Shown here: positions 1 to 8,324 of the stretch, piece after piece | Layout: every line of letters begins with the position of its first letter | Numbering within the stretch: position 1 is the first letter of the stretch | Source: Desulfocapsa sp. | Lineage (GTDB): Bacteria; Desulfobacterota; Desulfobulbia; Desulfobulbales; Desulfocapsaceae | Direction: 5' to 3' | DNA length: 39,249 nt | Assembly (NCBI GenBank): GCA_022712975.1 | Contig: JAFLJO010000091.1 | Location: 1 to 39,249 of the forward strand | Notes under the pieces: generated by a model | What the model was told of the DNA's origin: nothing | The model's input: the letters and a program-made list of their open reading frames with translations, nothing else | Database searches by the model: none | Position numbers and translations under genes: made by a program

Positions 1-1353
1 TCCTGCAAGATGTTCTGCTGAAAAATCAGAGGCAATCCGAAAAGGATAACTGTGGTCAAAATATTTTATAAATTCATCATTAAGATAGATTTTTGATATC
101 CCGGCACTGGTGGCAATGATTAGTACAAGCATTGACCAGAAGATCGGTGTACGGCGTTTAATGACAATATCTGCGAGAAGTGTAAAAACTCTGATCTGTT
201 TTCCTGTATTGTGTTTTACCCGGAGGGGAAGGACTGCCATAAATGAAGGCAAAAAGAAAATGGAATAGAGAAATGCTGCCATTACGCCCATGGCAACAAT
301 ATTCCCAAGATCTCTAAAAGGCGGGACATCTGAGAAATTCATGGCCATAAAACCGATTGCAGTACTGACACTGGTTATGAGTACAGGCTTGAGATTAACC
401 CTGATAGACTCCTTTATGGCATCGCACCTGGCAGTACCGCTGCGCATCTGGTAAAAGACCGTGACAAGGATATGGATAGAGTCTGCAACCGCAAGGGTTA
501 AAATAATAATTGGTGCGTTGGCTGAAGCCGGTGTCAGCACTATTCCCATCCAGCCGGCAAGGCCAAGGGCCGTGATAGTGGACAGGATAATTACCAGCAG
601 GGTGGCTACTGTTGCCATTATAGATCTGATGGAAACGATAATAAGAAAAAGCAGGAGTGCAAACATAACGGGAATAAGAGTGCGCATATCCCTTACAGGT
701 GCTTCCCCGAATGCTGTGTCAATCATCACTCCACCGGTAAGATAAATATCAAGAAAGGGATATTTGTCCTTCATAAGCTGATCGAGTGCAAGTGCAGCTT
801 TGCTTACTTCTTCAATTTTATAACTACCATCATCCGGTTTGATAATATTGATGTTGACTGCAGTGACACTTCCTTTTTGGTCAATAAGACTGTTTAAAAG
901 CATGGGCTGAGTAATTGCGATCTGCTTGATTTCAGCTATTGCTTCGTCATTGAGTGATTCTGCACCAGAGATAAGGTCTGCAACCACAAGGTCATCTTCA
1001 AAGGCTTTAGTGTGCTGGTAATTACTTAAGGAGTCAACACGGCTGGAGAAGGGGATTTTCCAGGCTTGTTCGGTGATGAATTCTATGGCTGCCAGAGTTT
1101 TTGCTTCAAAAACATTTCCGGATTTTGGAGCAATGATATAAAGAACATTCTCCACCTTGGTATAGGTGCTTTCCAGAGCCTCCAATGCCTGGAGTTGAGG
1201 GTTTTCTTTTGAAAAAAACATCCTGGAATCGTTGGAGAAGGTGAGGAACTGCATACCACTGGCAGATATTGTTGCAAAACTGAGTAGTGTAATAATGAAC
1301 AACCAGCGGTATTTAATAACTATATTTCCAATCCAGTGTTCAATTTTCTGCAT
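1..1353 (-). CDS. RND/MMPL-family exporter, N-terminal part (gene runs off the left edge)
   Basis: The reading frame is open from an ATG at 1353 (AGGA six bases upstream) to the window edge, giving about 451 residues without a stop. A membrane segment at about residues 10-30 is followed by a periplasmic loop of roughly 180 residues. A block of tightly packed hydrophobic helices comes next and includes the DSIHI motif typical of RND/MMPL permeases of the hydrophobe-exporter type. Family members move lipids or other hydrophobic molecules out of the inner membrane using the proton gradient. The substrate cannot be read here. It follows the TRAP permease on the same strand after a 96-bp gap, so it may be the last gene of that transcript. 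The second half lies outside the window. Confidence 0.85.
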   Translation of the reverse strand, partial: MQKIEHWIGNIVIKYRWLFIITLLSFATISASGMQFLTFSNDSRMFFSKENPQLQALEALESTYTKVENVLYIIAPKSGNVFEAKTLAAIEFITEQAWKIPFSSRVDSLSNYQHTKAFEDDLVVADLISGAESLNDEAIAEIKQIAITQPMLLNSLIDQKGSVTAVNINIIKPDDGSYKIEEVSKAALALDQLMKDKYPFLDIYLTGGVMIDTAFGEAPVRDMRTLIPVMFALLLFLIIVSIRSIMATVATLLVIILSTITALGLAGWMGIVLTPASANAPIIILTLAVADSIHILVTVFYQMRSGTARCDAIKESIRVNLKPVLITSVSTAIGFMAMNFSDVPPFRDLGNIVAMGVMAAFLYSIFFLPSFMAVLPLRVKHNTGKQIRVFTLLADIVIKRRTPIFWSMLVLIIATSAGISKIYLNDEFIKYFDHSYPFRIASDFSAEHLAG

Positions 1354-1449
1354 ATTTAATCCTGATGCTTCGTGGTCTGATCGGTTTCGGTGAACACATT
1401 GTAAGCAGCCTCCAGAGTAAATGTCATGCTCTTGAGGCTGAGTACGAAA

Positions 1450-3174
1450 TTATGCAGCCTGGTTTTTTTTGAAAATTGTTTGAATCCAAATACCACTCAG
1501 CAGGTAGGAGTAGAGCCAGGTACCAAAGATAATGACAATAAAGGTTTTGATAATATCCATTGATGTTCCCGTAAGGGAAAACCCTGGGACAAAGCCAAAG
1601 AGAAAAGGGCCAAGATAGAGAAATTTGGCAAATTTAAATGCTGAAAAGGCAGTTTTCCACATATTGGCTTTGGCAATTGCAGCTCCTGCAAAGGCGGCAA
1701 TACACACCGGCGGGGTAATATTTGAATCTTGAGACAACCAGTAAACAATCATGTGAGCCGCAAGGACATTAACCCCCAGGTGAGTGAGCGCTGGAACCGC
1801 AACAACTGCAGTGATCAGATAAGCCGCCGTAACAGGTACTCCCATTCCAAGCACCAGTGATGCAAGGGCAATGAGGAGGATAGTGAGAACAAGCGATCCG
1901 TCTGCAAGTTCAATAACGATATCAGCAAAGGTGAGTACCAGCCCACTGAAGGTAAGAACGCCGATAATGATACCAATCACCCCAACAGTGGCACCAATCC
2001 TCAGACTTGACTCTGCTCCATCTCGTGCTGCTTCAAGGAATTCTTTGGGACCTATACGTGTTTCTTTTCGAAACCAGGAAATAACAATACAGGAAACAAG
2101 GCCAAGGATGGCGGAATAGCCTGGTGAATAGCCACGGAGCATAAAGATGGTAATCACAACAAGAGGGATGGTGTAATACCATTCTGACCTGAATATTTCC
2201 CATGCACTACGTTCTGATTTTTCGCCAACAATATTGTTTTTCTTGGCTTCATAATGAACCATTACAAAAACAGAGAAGAAATACATAATGGCTGGAAACA
2301 GGGCAACCAGCATGATCTGCGAATAGGGCAGGCCTGTCAGCTCAGCCATTATAAATCCACCTGCACCCATGATGGGCGGCATAAACATTCCGCCAATGGA
2401 TGCTGCTGGTTCAATAGCACCTGCAATATGTGGTTTAAATCCGGCTTTTTTCATCATTGGGATAGTAAATGCGCCGGTTGACACAGTATTGGCAATGGCA
2501 CTTCCGGAGATTGAACCAAAAATTCCTGAGGCAATAACTGCAACCTTGCCGGGACCGCCAATTTTGTGCCCGACTGCAGCAAGCGGAAAATCAATGAAGA
2601 ATTTTTGTGCGCCGCATTTTTTAAGAAAAGCACCAAAAAGAACAAAGAGAAGAATATAGGTGGCAAGGACATTTGCCATGATTCCAAATATTCCATCACT
2701 CTTGTAAAAAATTGAGGTACAAAGGTACGGGAAAGTATCTCCTGCATGGGAGATGAGATCAGGCATAGAATCGCCGTACACCCCGTAAGCGAGCATAATA
2801 ACACCAATAATTACAAAAACATTCCCCACAACCCGCCTGGCAAGCTCAATGCCAAGCAATACGCCCACCATGGCAATCCCCATATCAAGGGGAGTTTCTG
2901 CACCAGTTCTGTAATTGATGACTTCAAAATTGTATATCCAGTATCCAATGGTTATAATGGAAGCTATCATTAATGTATAGTCTATGATTCGGCCAATGGT
3001 GGATTTTGATTTAAACAGAAGAAAAACCAATACATAGGTGACAAGAACGTAAATCCCGCGATGATATTGAGTTGAAGCAGGCGACAAAACAGCAGCATAG
3101 GAATAGAATAAAAGTAGACCTACTGCACAAACATCAAAGAGTATTTGTTCGAATCTTTTCAGTTCATCGTACAC
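1450..3174 (-). CDS. TRAP transporter fused permease (DctQM type, TAXI-TRAP)
   Basis: A 574-residue, almost wholly hydrophobic protein. The N-terminal third resembles the small DctQ-type subunit and the remainder the large DctM subunit, as in the fused permeases that work with TAXI binding proteins. The glycine/alanine-rich stretches around residues 205-275 and 440-500 fit the DctM transport core. These carriers import organic acids or amino acids with Na+ or H+. The start is GTG (3172-3174), with GAGG nine bases upstream, and no nearby in-frame ATG was preferred. It lies 157 bp downstream of the TAXI receptor gene on the same strand, so the two form one transporter. At 574 residues it is shorter than many fused TRAP permeases. 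The substrate is unknown. Confidence 0.9.
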   Translation of the reverse strand: MYDELKRFEQILFDVCAVGLLLFYSYAAVLSPASTQYHRGIYVLVTYVLVFLLFKSKSTIGRIIDYTLMIASIITIGYWIYNFEVINYRTGAETPLDMGIAMVGVLLGIELARRVVGNVFVIIGVIMLAYGVYGDSMPDLISHAGDTFPYLCTSIFYKSDGIFGIMANVLATYILLFVLFGAFLKKCGAQKFFIDFPLAAVGHKIGGPGKVAVIASGIFGSISGSAIANTVSTGAFTIPMMKKAGFKPHIAGAIEPAASIGGMFMPPIMGAGGFIMAELTGLPYSQIMLVALFPAIMYFFSVFVMVHYEAKKNNIVGEKSERSAWEIFRSEWYYTIPLVVITIFMLRGYSPGYSAILGLVSCIVISWFRKETRIGPKEFLEAARDGAESSLRIGATVGVIGIIIGVLTFSGLVLTFADIVIELADGSLVLTILLIALASLVLGMGVPVTAAYLITAVVAVPALTHLGVNVLAAHMIVYWLSQDSNITPPVCIAAFAGAAIAKANMWKTAFSAFKFAKFLYLGPFLFGFVPGFSLTGTSMDIIKTFIVIIFGTWLYSYLLSGIWIQTIFKKNQAA

Positions 3175-3241
3175 GGGGAGAAACCTCGTTGAAAGCGTTG
3201 TAGGGGGAAGGCTAAGGAAGATTGAAGGTGTTGAGATGGCT

Positions 3242-3321
3242 AAAGGCTAAAGGCTGAAGGTAAAGAGAAATAACATTGGAATACTCCTTGTTTTTCTTCA
3301 GTCTTCAGCCTGACAGCCTTT
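3242..3321. repeat. Imperfect intercistronic inverted repeat between TAXI receptor and permease genes
   Basis: The left arm 3242-3259 (AAAGGCTAAAGGCTGAAG) is nearly the reverse complement of 3303-3321. Eight and seven base pairs are separated by a small internal bulge, and the loop is about 43 nt. The left arm is itself built from the repeated word AAAGGCT. The hairpin sits after the receptor stop codon and before the permease, where it could lower downstream expression or protect the upstream mRNA. That role is inferred from position only. Confidence 0.55.
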
Positions 3322-3331
3322 ATTTTGGGGA

Positions 3332-4300
3332 TTACAGTATCCCTTTCTCTTTCCAGAATTTGAGAGCACCTGGATGCATTGGAGTTACGATTCCATTTAC
3401 ACCATTTTTAATAGACATCTGTTTGAAGGTTGTTTTCTGTCCAACCATATGGGCAAGACCTTTATCGGTATAGATGGCTTCAAGAAGTTTATAAACGACA
3501 TCTTCGGGTACATCTTTGTTAGCAACCCAGAGAGCAGAATCCTGAAAAGAAGGGGTGGCTGTATCAACGCCCTTATAGGTTCCTGCTGGAATACTGAGTT
3601 TTGAGAAGTAGGGATATTTTTCAAAAAAACCGGAAGCAATGGCATCAGCCTCAAGGTCGATCATTGCAATATCATTGGTTTGGGCTGCCATAATTACCGC
3701 TCCTGATGGGAATGCGGTGAAGAGCCAGAAAGCATCGAGTTGTTTGTTGCCAAATGCTGCGGCTGCATCATTGTAACCCATGGCGTTACGTTTAATGTTG
3801 TCCCATACGCCCATGTGGGTGAAAAAGAGTTCGCAGTTTGCAAATGCGCCGGATCCGGCATTACCAACACCAACTTTTTTACCAGCAAGATCTTTTACCG
3901 ATTTAATACCGGAATCTGCACGGACAACAAGCTGAGCAGGAGCACCATAGAGAAATGCAACGGCCATAACGTTTTCATATTTTTTGGTATCGTTTTTCAT
4001 CATGCCATTGGCACCAAGATAAACGTGTCCGGAGTAAACAGTTGCAAAGTCAGATTTTCCTGAGTTAACCTTGCGGAGGTTCTCAACGGAGCCGGCAGAA
4101 GATTGGGCTTTAACGGTGAAGTCAGCCATCTCTTTTACAGGTTTATAAACCTGGATAGCATTGGCAACAACCTGGAAGGTTCCACCGGCAGGACCACCGC
4201 CAAATACAATACGTTTTTTAGCATGGGAATCGGTTGCTGTTGCGAATGTCATAACCATACTAAGGCAGATCACAGACATCACACCAAATACTTTATTCAT
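3332..4300 (-). CDS. TAXI-family TRAP transporter solute-binding protein
   Basis: A 322-residue protein with a Sec-type signal peptide: positively charged start, hydrophobic core to about residue 22, and a likely cleavage near the ADSHA sequence. The mature part begins with the FGGGPAGGTFQ motif characteristic of the TAXI (TRAP-associated extracytoplasmic immunogenic) family and contains the expected VGVGNAGSGAF ligand-pocket loop. Family members bind a small anionic ligand, often glutamate or a dicarboxylate, in the periplasm and hand it to the fused permease. The ATG at 4300 has a GGAGGAAAG ribosome site directly upstream. The permease follows on the same strand. Ligand identity is not decidable from sequence. 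Confidence 0.93.
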   Translation of the reverse strand: MNKVFGVMSVICLSMVMTFATATDSHAKKRIVFGGGPAGGTFQVVANAIQVYKPVKEMADFTVKAQSSAGSVENLRKVNSGKSDFATVYSGHVYLGANGMMKNDTKKYENVMAVAFLYGAPAQLVVRADSGIKSVKDLAGKKVGVGNAGSGAFANCELFFTHMGVWDNIKRNAMGYNDAAAAFGNKQLDAFWLFTAFPSGAVIMAAQTNDIAMIDLEADAIASGFFEKYPYFSKLSIPAGTYKGVDTATPSFQDSALWVANKDVPEDVVYKLLEAIYTDKGLAHMVGQKTTFKQMSIKNGVNGIVTPMHPGALKFWKEKGIL

Positions 4301-4390
4301 ATTCTTTCCTCCATGAAGAGAGTTATGAGACAGGAAATTTTGTCTCTGGTTAAAGAATGCAGATTGCTCTGCGTAAAAAATACAAAAAAA

Positions 4391-5572
4391 CTAACAGAGT
4401 GTATCTCCTCTAAAAGCAGTCTCGTAAATTGCGATAACATCTTTCAATGTTGGTTTTCTCGGATTATTTTCAACTGGTCTGGTTACGGTGAGTGCTATTT
4501 CTGCCATTTCTGGAATTGCCTCAAATGGAATGTCGAGATCATTCAGAGTTGCAGGAATACCAACATCATTGTTCAAATTGAAAAGTGCATCAACACAGAG
4601 ACCGGCAGATTCACGCAGGGTGAGATCGTCGGTGTTCTGACCAAGAATTTCAGCAAGAATTGCAAATTTATTTGTATCTCCAATAAGATTATATTCAACC
4701 ACATAGGGAAGAAGCACTGCATTGGCGAGACCGTGAGGGACACCAAACATGCCGCCCATAGGGTAGGCCATGGCATGAACCAGCCCAACTCCTGCTGTGG
4801 CAAGAGCCTTACCGCCAAGGAGTGATCCCATGAGCATGGCTGAACGAGCTTCCAGGTTGTTGCCATTGGCATAGGCAGCAGGTAGATTATCAGCGATAAG
4901 GCTGATTGCTTCCAGTGAATACATCTCTGATATAGTGTGGGCTTGAGTGGAAGTATATGCTTCCAGGGCATGGGTAAGTGCATCAATTCCGGTAAAGGCA
5001 GTTACATGGGGGGGGAGGCTGATGGTGAGTTCAGGGTCAAGGATGGCGGCATCTGGATATAATGGGTCGCCGTTCATACCACCCTTGGAACCGGTTTTTT
5101 CATTGATAAATACGGCCGTGAATGTTACTTCAGCACCGGTACCTGAAGAAGTGGGAACCATGATTTTCGGAACTCCCGGTTTTTTGATACGTCCAAGCCC
5201 TAAATAATCGACAGCTTTACCACCGTTGGTAAGTAAGATTGCAATGGCTTTTGCCACATCCATGGCAGATCCGCCACCTACACCAACAACACAATCGCAT
5301 TTGGCTTTATTGGCAATTTTGCATCCCTTGTCAGCAAGTTTCAAACCTGGCTCTGGATCAATTTTGTCATAAACGGTAAAAGGAATTTTTGCCTTTGTAA
5401 GAGGTGCTGTGATTGAAGAAATCAGGCCGGCTTTTACAAGGCCGGGATCAATTACCAGCAAGACATTGCTTCCATTAAAACTTTTTACTGTTTCAGCAAG
5501 ATTTGCAATGGATCCTGCTCCGAACTGAATTTGCGTGGGTTGTGTCACCGTAAATGTTTGAGAAGTATTCAT
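4391..5572 (-). CDS. Iron-containing alcohol dehydrogenase
   Basis: A 393-residue group III (iron-dependent) alcohol dehydrogenase that oxidises a primary alcohol or related hydroxy compound with NAD(P)+. Visible motifs are the nucleotide-binding GVGGGSAMDVAKA near residue 95, the metal-binding region around DALTHALEAY, and HAMAYPMGGMFGVPHG with further metal-ligand histidines. I start it at the ATG at 5572, with AAGGAA nine bases upstream. A 31-codon extension to 5665 is open but has a low-complexity, non-family sequence. The TAXI receptor follows after 90 bp on the same strand, which suggests joint uptake and oxidation of a substrate. A second, distinct iron ADH lies at 29-30 kb. The substrate is unknown; annotation to family is firm. 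Confidence 0.93.
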   Translation of the reverse strand: MNTSQTFTVTQPTQIQFGAGSIANLAETVKSFNGSNVLLVIDPGLVKAGLISSITAPLTKAKIPFTVYDKIDPEPGLKLADKGCKIANKAKCDCVVGVGGGSAMDVAKAIAILLTNGGKAVDYLGLGRIKKPGVPKIMVPTSSGTGAEVTFTAVFINEKTGSKGGMNGDPLYPDAAILDPELTISLPPHVTAFTGIDALTHALEAYTSTQAHTISEMYSLEAISLIADNLPAAYANGNNLEARSAMLMGSLLGGKALATAGVGLVHAMAYPMGGMFGVPHGLANAVLLPYVVEYNLIGDTNKFAILAEILGQNTDDLTLRESAGLCVDALFNLNNDVGIPATLNDLDIPFEAIPEMAEIALTVTRPVENNPRKPTLKDVIAIYETAFRGDTLC

Positions 5573-5772
5573 GAGAAGTATTCCTTTTTGGAAGATATGT
5601 TGGGTAATGAATTTTACATACAGCTTGATTTCACAAAGCAAGATAGCATAACAAGTCAAACCCAAATAAAAAACAAAAATGCAAAAGTTTGTTCAATAAA
5701 AGTGAAGGGTACGGTAGATTTTATTGATATCATGGAGTTGGTAGTATTTTTTTAGTATAAATTGAGGGAGTA

Positions 5773-6711
5773 ATGGAAAAAAAAGGAAAAAAGATCATTT
5801 TAGCAAATCCCAGAGGATTTTGTGCTGGTGTTGAACGGGCAATTTCCACTGTAAAGCTCGCAGTGAAACAGTATGGAGCACCAATTTTTGTACTTCATGA
5901 AATTGTCCATAATAAACATGTTGTGCAGGAACTCGAAAGGATGGGGGTGATTTTTGTCAATGACCTGGTTGAAATTCCCAGAAATGCCATCTGTATCTTT
6001 AGTGCCCACGGAGTGTCGGTGGCAACAGAAATGCGTGCTAGAACTCTTGGATTACGCACAATTGATGGTACTTGCCCTCTTGTTGGTTCTGTTCATAACA
6101 TGGTGGAGACCTATCATGCTGGCGGCTATGATATATTGATTATAGGTCATCACAATCATCCGGAGGTGGAAGGAACTGCCGGACGTGTAGGTGGGAATGT
6201 GCATATTGTTGCAACCGAGGAAGAGGCACGGATGGTTCAAGTAGAGGATCCTGGCCGTGTCGCTTATGTAACTCAAACCACATTAAGCCAAGATGATATC
6301 AAGGGGATACGTGATATATTAATGGAGAGGTTCCCCGGTATCAAAGGGTCGGAATCAAACATCTGCTATGCGACTCTGAATCGTCAAAGAGCCATGAGGG
6401 AGCTTGGTGGACGTTGTGAAACTTTATTCGTTGTTGGATCAAAGAATAGCTCGAATTCTAATCGACTTCGCGAAGTAGGGGAACGGGCAGGGATGAAGGG
6501 GTATCTTATAGATGATGAACATGATATTGAAAAAGAATGGTTACATGGTGTGACCACCCTTTGTATTACAGCCGGGGCGTCAGCCCCTGAACGTTTGGTA
6601 CAGGGAGTGATTGCCTTTTTACAGAAACAGGGATTTGATCAATTTGAAGAGATAGATGGTAAAGAGGAACTGGTTTCGTTTAAACCTGCAATTCTTGAAG
6701 GGAAAAGGTGA
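5773..6711 (+). CDS. ispH: 4-hydroxy-3-methylbut-2-enyl diphosphate reductase
   Basis: The last enzyme of the MEP isoprenoid pathway. It reduces HMBPP to IPP and DMAPP with a [4Fe-4S] cluster in the cytoplasm. The 312-residue length matches the family. The three cluster cysteines are visible at C17 (NPRGFCAGVERA), C101 (DGTCPLV) and C198 (ICYATLNRQ), with the expected HGV, HHNHPEVEGT and SKNSSNSNRL motifs. The ATG at 5773 follows GAGGGAG. It is transcribed alone, divergently from the alcohol dehydrogenase cluster, and is followed by a strong hairpin at 6729-6756. Confidence 0.97.
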   Translation: MEKKGKKIILANPRGFCAGVERAISTVKLAVKQYGAPIFVLHEIVHNKHVVQELERMGVIFVNDLVEIPRNAICIFSAHGVSVATEMRARTLGLRTIDGTCPLVGSVHNMVETYHAGGYDILIIGHHNHPEVEGTAGRVGGNVHIVATEEEARMVQVEDPGRVAYVTQTTLSQDDIKGIRDILMERFPGIKGSESNICYATLNRQRAMRELGGRCETLFVVGSKNSSNSNRLREVGERAGMKGYLIDDEHDIEKEWLHGVTTLCITAGASAPERLVQGVIAFLQKQGFDQFEEIDGKEELVSFKPAILEGKR

Positions 6712-6728
6712 CTTTTCTGTACCCTTGG

Positions 6729-6756
6729 TGGTTACACCGCTCCTGCGGTGTAACCA
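6729..6756. terminator. Perfect 12-bp hairpin after ispH, probable (bidirectional) terminator
   Basis: TGGTTACACCGC (6729-6740), a 4-nt loop, then its exact reverse complement (6745-6756), beginning 18 bases after the ispH stop. There is no T-run on either side, so it is not a textbook intrinsic terminator. It could also be a transcript-stabilising or REP-like hairpin. It lies between ispH and the oppositely oriented dapL fragment. Confidence 0.55.
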
Positions 6757-6764
6757 GAGCATAC

Positions 6765-7069
6765 TCAATCTTGTAGGTTTAAGCGAAAGCTTCCTTGATT
6801 CTAATCATTGCTTTTTCAACATTTTCGTAGGAATTAAAAGCAGAAAGCCTGATATACCCTTCACCGCACTTTCTAAATCCTGCTCCAGGTGTACAAACAA
6901 CCCCTGTTTTATTGAGTATCATATCAAAGAATTCCCAGGAGTCACGATTTCCTTCAATCCAGATATATGGAGCGTTATCTCCGCCTGCAAAACCATAGCC
7001 AAGGTTCTTGATTTCCCTGGCGATAAGATCAGCATTTTTCAAATATCCAGCAACCAGTTTCTTGGTTTG
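6765..7069. repeat. Left copy of ~305-bp direct repeat (dapL 3' end)
   Basis: This stretch matches 8018-8324 with about a dozen mismatches and one 2-nt indel by eye (roughly 95% identity). Both start at TCAATCTTGTA and end at CTTGGTTTG, and similarity stops abruptly at both ends. The right copy is the 3' end of the intact dapL plus its downstream flank. Confidence 0.92.
6779..7069 (-). pseudogene. 3' fragment of an LL-diaminopimelate aminotransferase gene
   Basis: The frame reads the last ~97 codons of dapL, ending in stop TAA at 6779, and is cut off at 7069 where it meets unrelated sequence. Over the C-terminal 86 residues it differs from the intact copy at only about six or seven positions (for example A for S in GDNAPY, R for G in GAGFRKCG). 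The catalytic lysine region is missing, so it cannot be an active aminotransferase. The internal ATG at 7042 would give an 87-residue peptide, but nothing suggests it is expressed. This is a remnant of a partial duplication. Confidence 0.88.
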
Positions 7070-7080
7070 CAGAAAATGGG

Positions 7081-7097
7081 GGCAGATTTATTTTTTG
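7081..7097. repeat. Left flank copy of GG(A)CAGATTTATTTTTTG motif beside vapBC
   Basis: CAGATTTATTTTTTG occurs at 7083-7097 and exactly again at 7864-7878, each preceded by a G-run. The two copies bracket the vapBC module in direct orientation. Confidence 0.7.
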
Positions 7098-7105
7098 TGA
7101 ATCGG

Positions 7106-7134
7106 TTGCATGCATATTACTTATGAACTATAAT
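7106..7134 (+). promoter_or_regulatory. Sigma70-type promoter for vapBC, with possible operator just downstream
   Basis: TTGCAT (7106-7111) and TATAAT (7129-7134) are separated by 17 bp, an almost ideal sigma70 promoter ending 35 bp before the antitoxin ATG. Downstream, TGGTT (7136-7140) and AACCA (7148-7152) form a short inverted repeat, and TATAATG is repeated at 7153-7159. Such a site would suit autoregulation by the ribbon-helix-helix antitoxin. The operator role is inferred. Confidence 0.6.
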
Positions 7135-7169
7135 GTGGTTAACAATGAACCATATAATGAGGTGGCAAT

Positions 7170-7427
7170 ATGAAATCAATCACCATCCATGGCCTTGATG
7201 AGCATCTGGACAGGACAATCCGAAGCTTGGCCGACCGGGAAGGGTTGAGCATGAACAAGACAATCAAAAAAGTGCTGCGCAGTGCACTGGGTCTTGATGA
7301 CCAGGGTAAGACGACCCGGCGTGAACAGTTTACAGATCTCTTTGGCACCTGGACCGAACAGGATTTTGGAGAGTTTCAGGAGAATACCGCAGATTTTTCC
7401 CTGGTTGATCCATCGGAGTGGGAATGA
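7170..7427 (+). CDS. VapB-like ribbon-helix-helix antitoxin
   Basis: An 85-residue protein. The N-terminal ~45 residues (beginning MKSITIHGLDEHLDRTI) have the beta-strand/helix/helix pattern of CopG/Arc-type DNA-binding antitoxins. The acidic C-terminal tail (WTEQDFGEFQENTADF) is of the kind that wraps and blocks a PIN toxin. A GAGGTGG ribosome site precedes the ATG. The stop overlaps the start of the PIN-domain gene (ATGA), the usual antitoxin-first arrangement. It should bind its own promoter together with the toxin. Confidence 0.85.
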   Translation: MKSITIHGLDEHLDRTIRSLADREGLSMNKTIKKVLRSALGLDDQGKTTRREQFTDLFGTWTEQDFGEFQENTADFSLVDPSEWE

Positions 7428-7822
7428 AAAATATAGTTCTGGATACCAACTGTTACGCCGCATACCGGATCGGAGATAAAAAGGTGTTTGATGCGCTGGT
7501 AAGTGCTGAAACAGTCTGGATGTCGGTAGTCGTTCTCGGTGAACTCTATGCGGGTTTCAGAGGCGGAACAAAAATGTTAGCAAATCAGCAACAACTGGAT
7601 CTGTTTCTTGCGAAGCCGACGGTGAGGATTCTTGATGTTGGCAAGGAAAGTGCTGAAATCTTTGGGGAAGTAAAAGATCATTTGAAAAAGTCCGGCACAC
7701 CGCTTCCCATCAATGATGTATGGATTGCAGCGCATACCATGGAAAGCGGCTCCGTTCTGGTGAGTTATGATCGGCATTTCAAGGCAATTGCCGGTCTACG
7801 ATACTGGCCATATCTGTCATAG
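7424..7822 (+). CDS. VapC-like PIN-domain toxin
   Basis: A 132-residue PIN-domain ribonuclease. The acidic metal-binding residues of the family are present: D7 (NIVLDTN), E40 (VVLGELYAG), D98 (PINDVWIAA) and D116 (SYDRHF). VapC toxins cut tRNA or rRNA when freed from VapB. The ATG at 7424 overlaps the antitoxin stop by ATGA and has GGAG five bases upstream. A GTG at 7418 is possible but places the ribosome site too close. The active site looks complete. The pair sits within a duplicated dapL 3' end and was therefore probably inserted. Confidence 0.9.
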   Translation: MKNIVLDTNCYAAYRIGDKKVFDALVSAETVWMSVVVLGELYAGFRGGTKMLANQQQLDLFLAKPTVRILDVGKESAEIFGEVKDHLKKSGTPLPINDVWIAAHTMESGSVLVSYDRHFKAIAGLRYWPYLS

Positions 7823-7860
7823 CCGACAAGATTGTTTTTAAACAACAGAAACAACATAAG

Positions 7861-7878
7861 GGACAGATTTATTTTTTG
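7861..7878. repeat. Right flank copy of GGACAGATTTATTTTTTG motif beside vapBC
   Basis: The exact 15-bp core CAGATTTATTTTTTG (7864-7878) repeats 7083-7097. It starts about 40 bp after the vapC stop. The preceding bases AAGGGA resemble the GGGGACAG motif seen near other TA modules in this window. Confidence 0.7.
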
Positions 7879-7922
7879 CTGTCAGGGCACGGATGGTAGA
7901 ATTCCCCTAGTCAGGTTGCAGT

Positions 7923-8042
7923 GTGAAAACAGGAGCTAAGAAACAGATCCGGTTGGACAATGATCCATTCTATATAAGTCCTGACCGTACAAGAAAGAGG
8001 CGTGAAGACATGGCTTGTCAATCTTGTACGTTCCTAAGCTAA
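7923..8042 (+). other. Short open frame across the insertion/dapL-repeat junction, 39 codons
   Basis: From a GTG at 7923 the frame reads 39 codons. The first ~31 come from the unique DNA (a basic peptide including KKQIRLDNDPFY and DRTRKRRED) and the rest from the repeated dapL flank. No ribosome site is evident and the family is not recognised. It may be a remnant of the end of a longer mobile or TA-associated gene. Expression is doubtful. Confidence 0.2.
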
Positions 8043-8324
8043 AGCTTCCTTGATTCTAAGCATTGCTTTTTTAACATTTTCGTAGGAATTAAAAGCAGAA
8101 AGCCTGATATACCCTTCACCGCACTTTCCAAATCCTGCTCCAGGTGTACAAACAACCCCTGTTTTATTGAGTAGCATATCAAAGAATTCCCAAGAGTCAC
8201 GATTTCCTTCAATCCAGATATATGGAGAGTTGTCTCCGCCTGCAAAACCATAGCCAAGGTTCTTGATTTCCCTGGCGATAAGATCAGCATTCTTCAAATA
8301 CCCAGCAACCAGTTTCTTGGTTTG
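8018..8324. repeat. Right copy of ~305-bp direct repeat (3' end of intact dapL)
   Basis: Partner of 6765-7069. It includes the last ~97 codons of dapL and ~16 bp beyond its stop. The two copies are separated by 948 bp holding vapBC. Confidence 0.92.

Noticed and set aside
4103..4825. A 240-codon open frame on the plus strand
   Set aside because: It lies antisense to the TAXI receptor and alcohol dehydrogenase genes, has a low-complexity Cys/Asn/Lys-rich composition and no family features; it is an antisense shadow.
5573..5665. N-terminal extension of the first alcohol dehydrogenase
   Set aside because: The ATG at 5572 has a good ribosome site and family-typical start; the extension does not look like the family.
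7832..7845. TTGTTT/AAACAA dyad after vapC as a terminator
   Set aside because: The stem is only A/T-rich with a two-base loop and lacks a T-run; it is too weak to claim.
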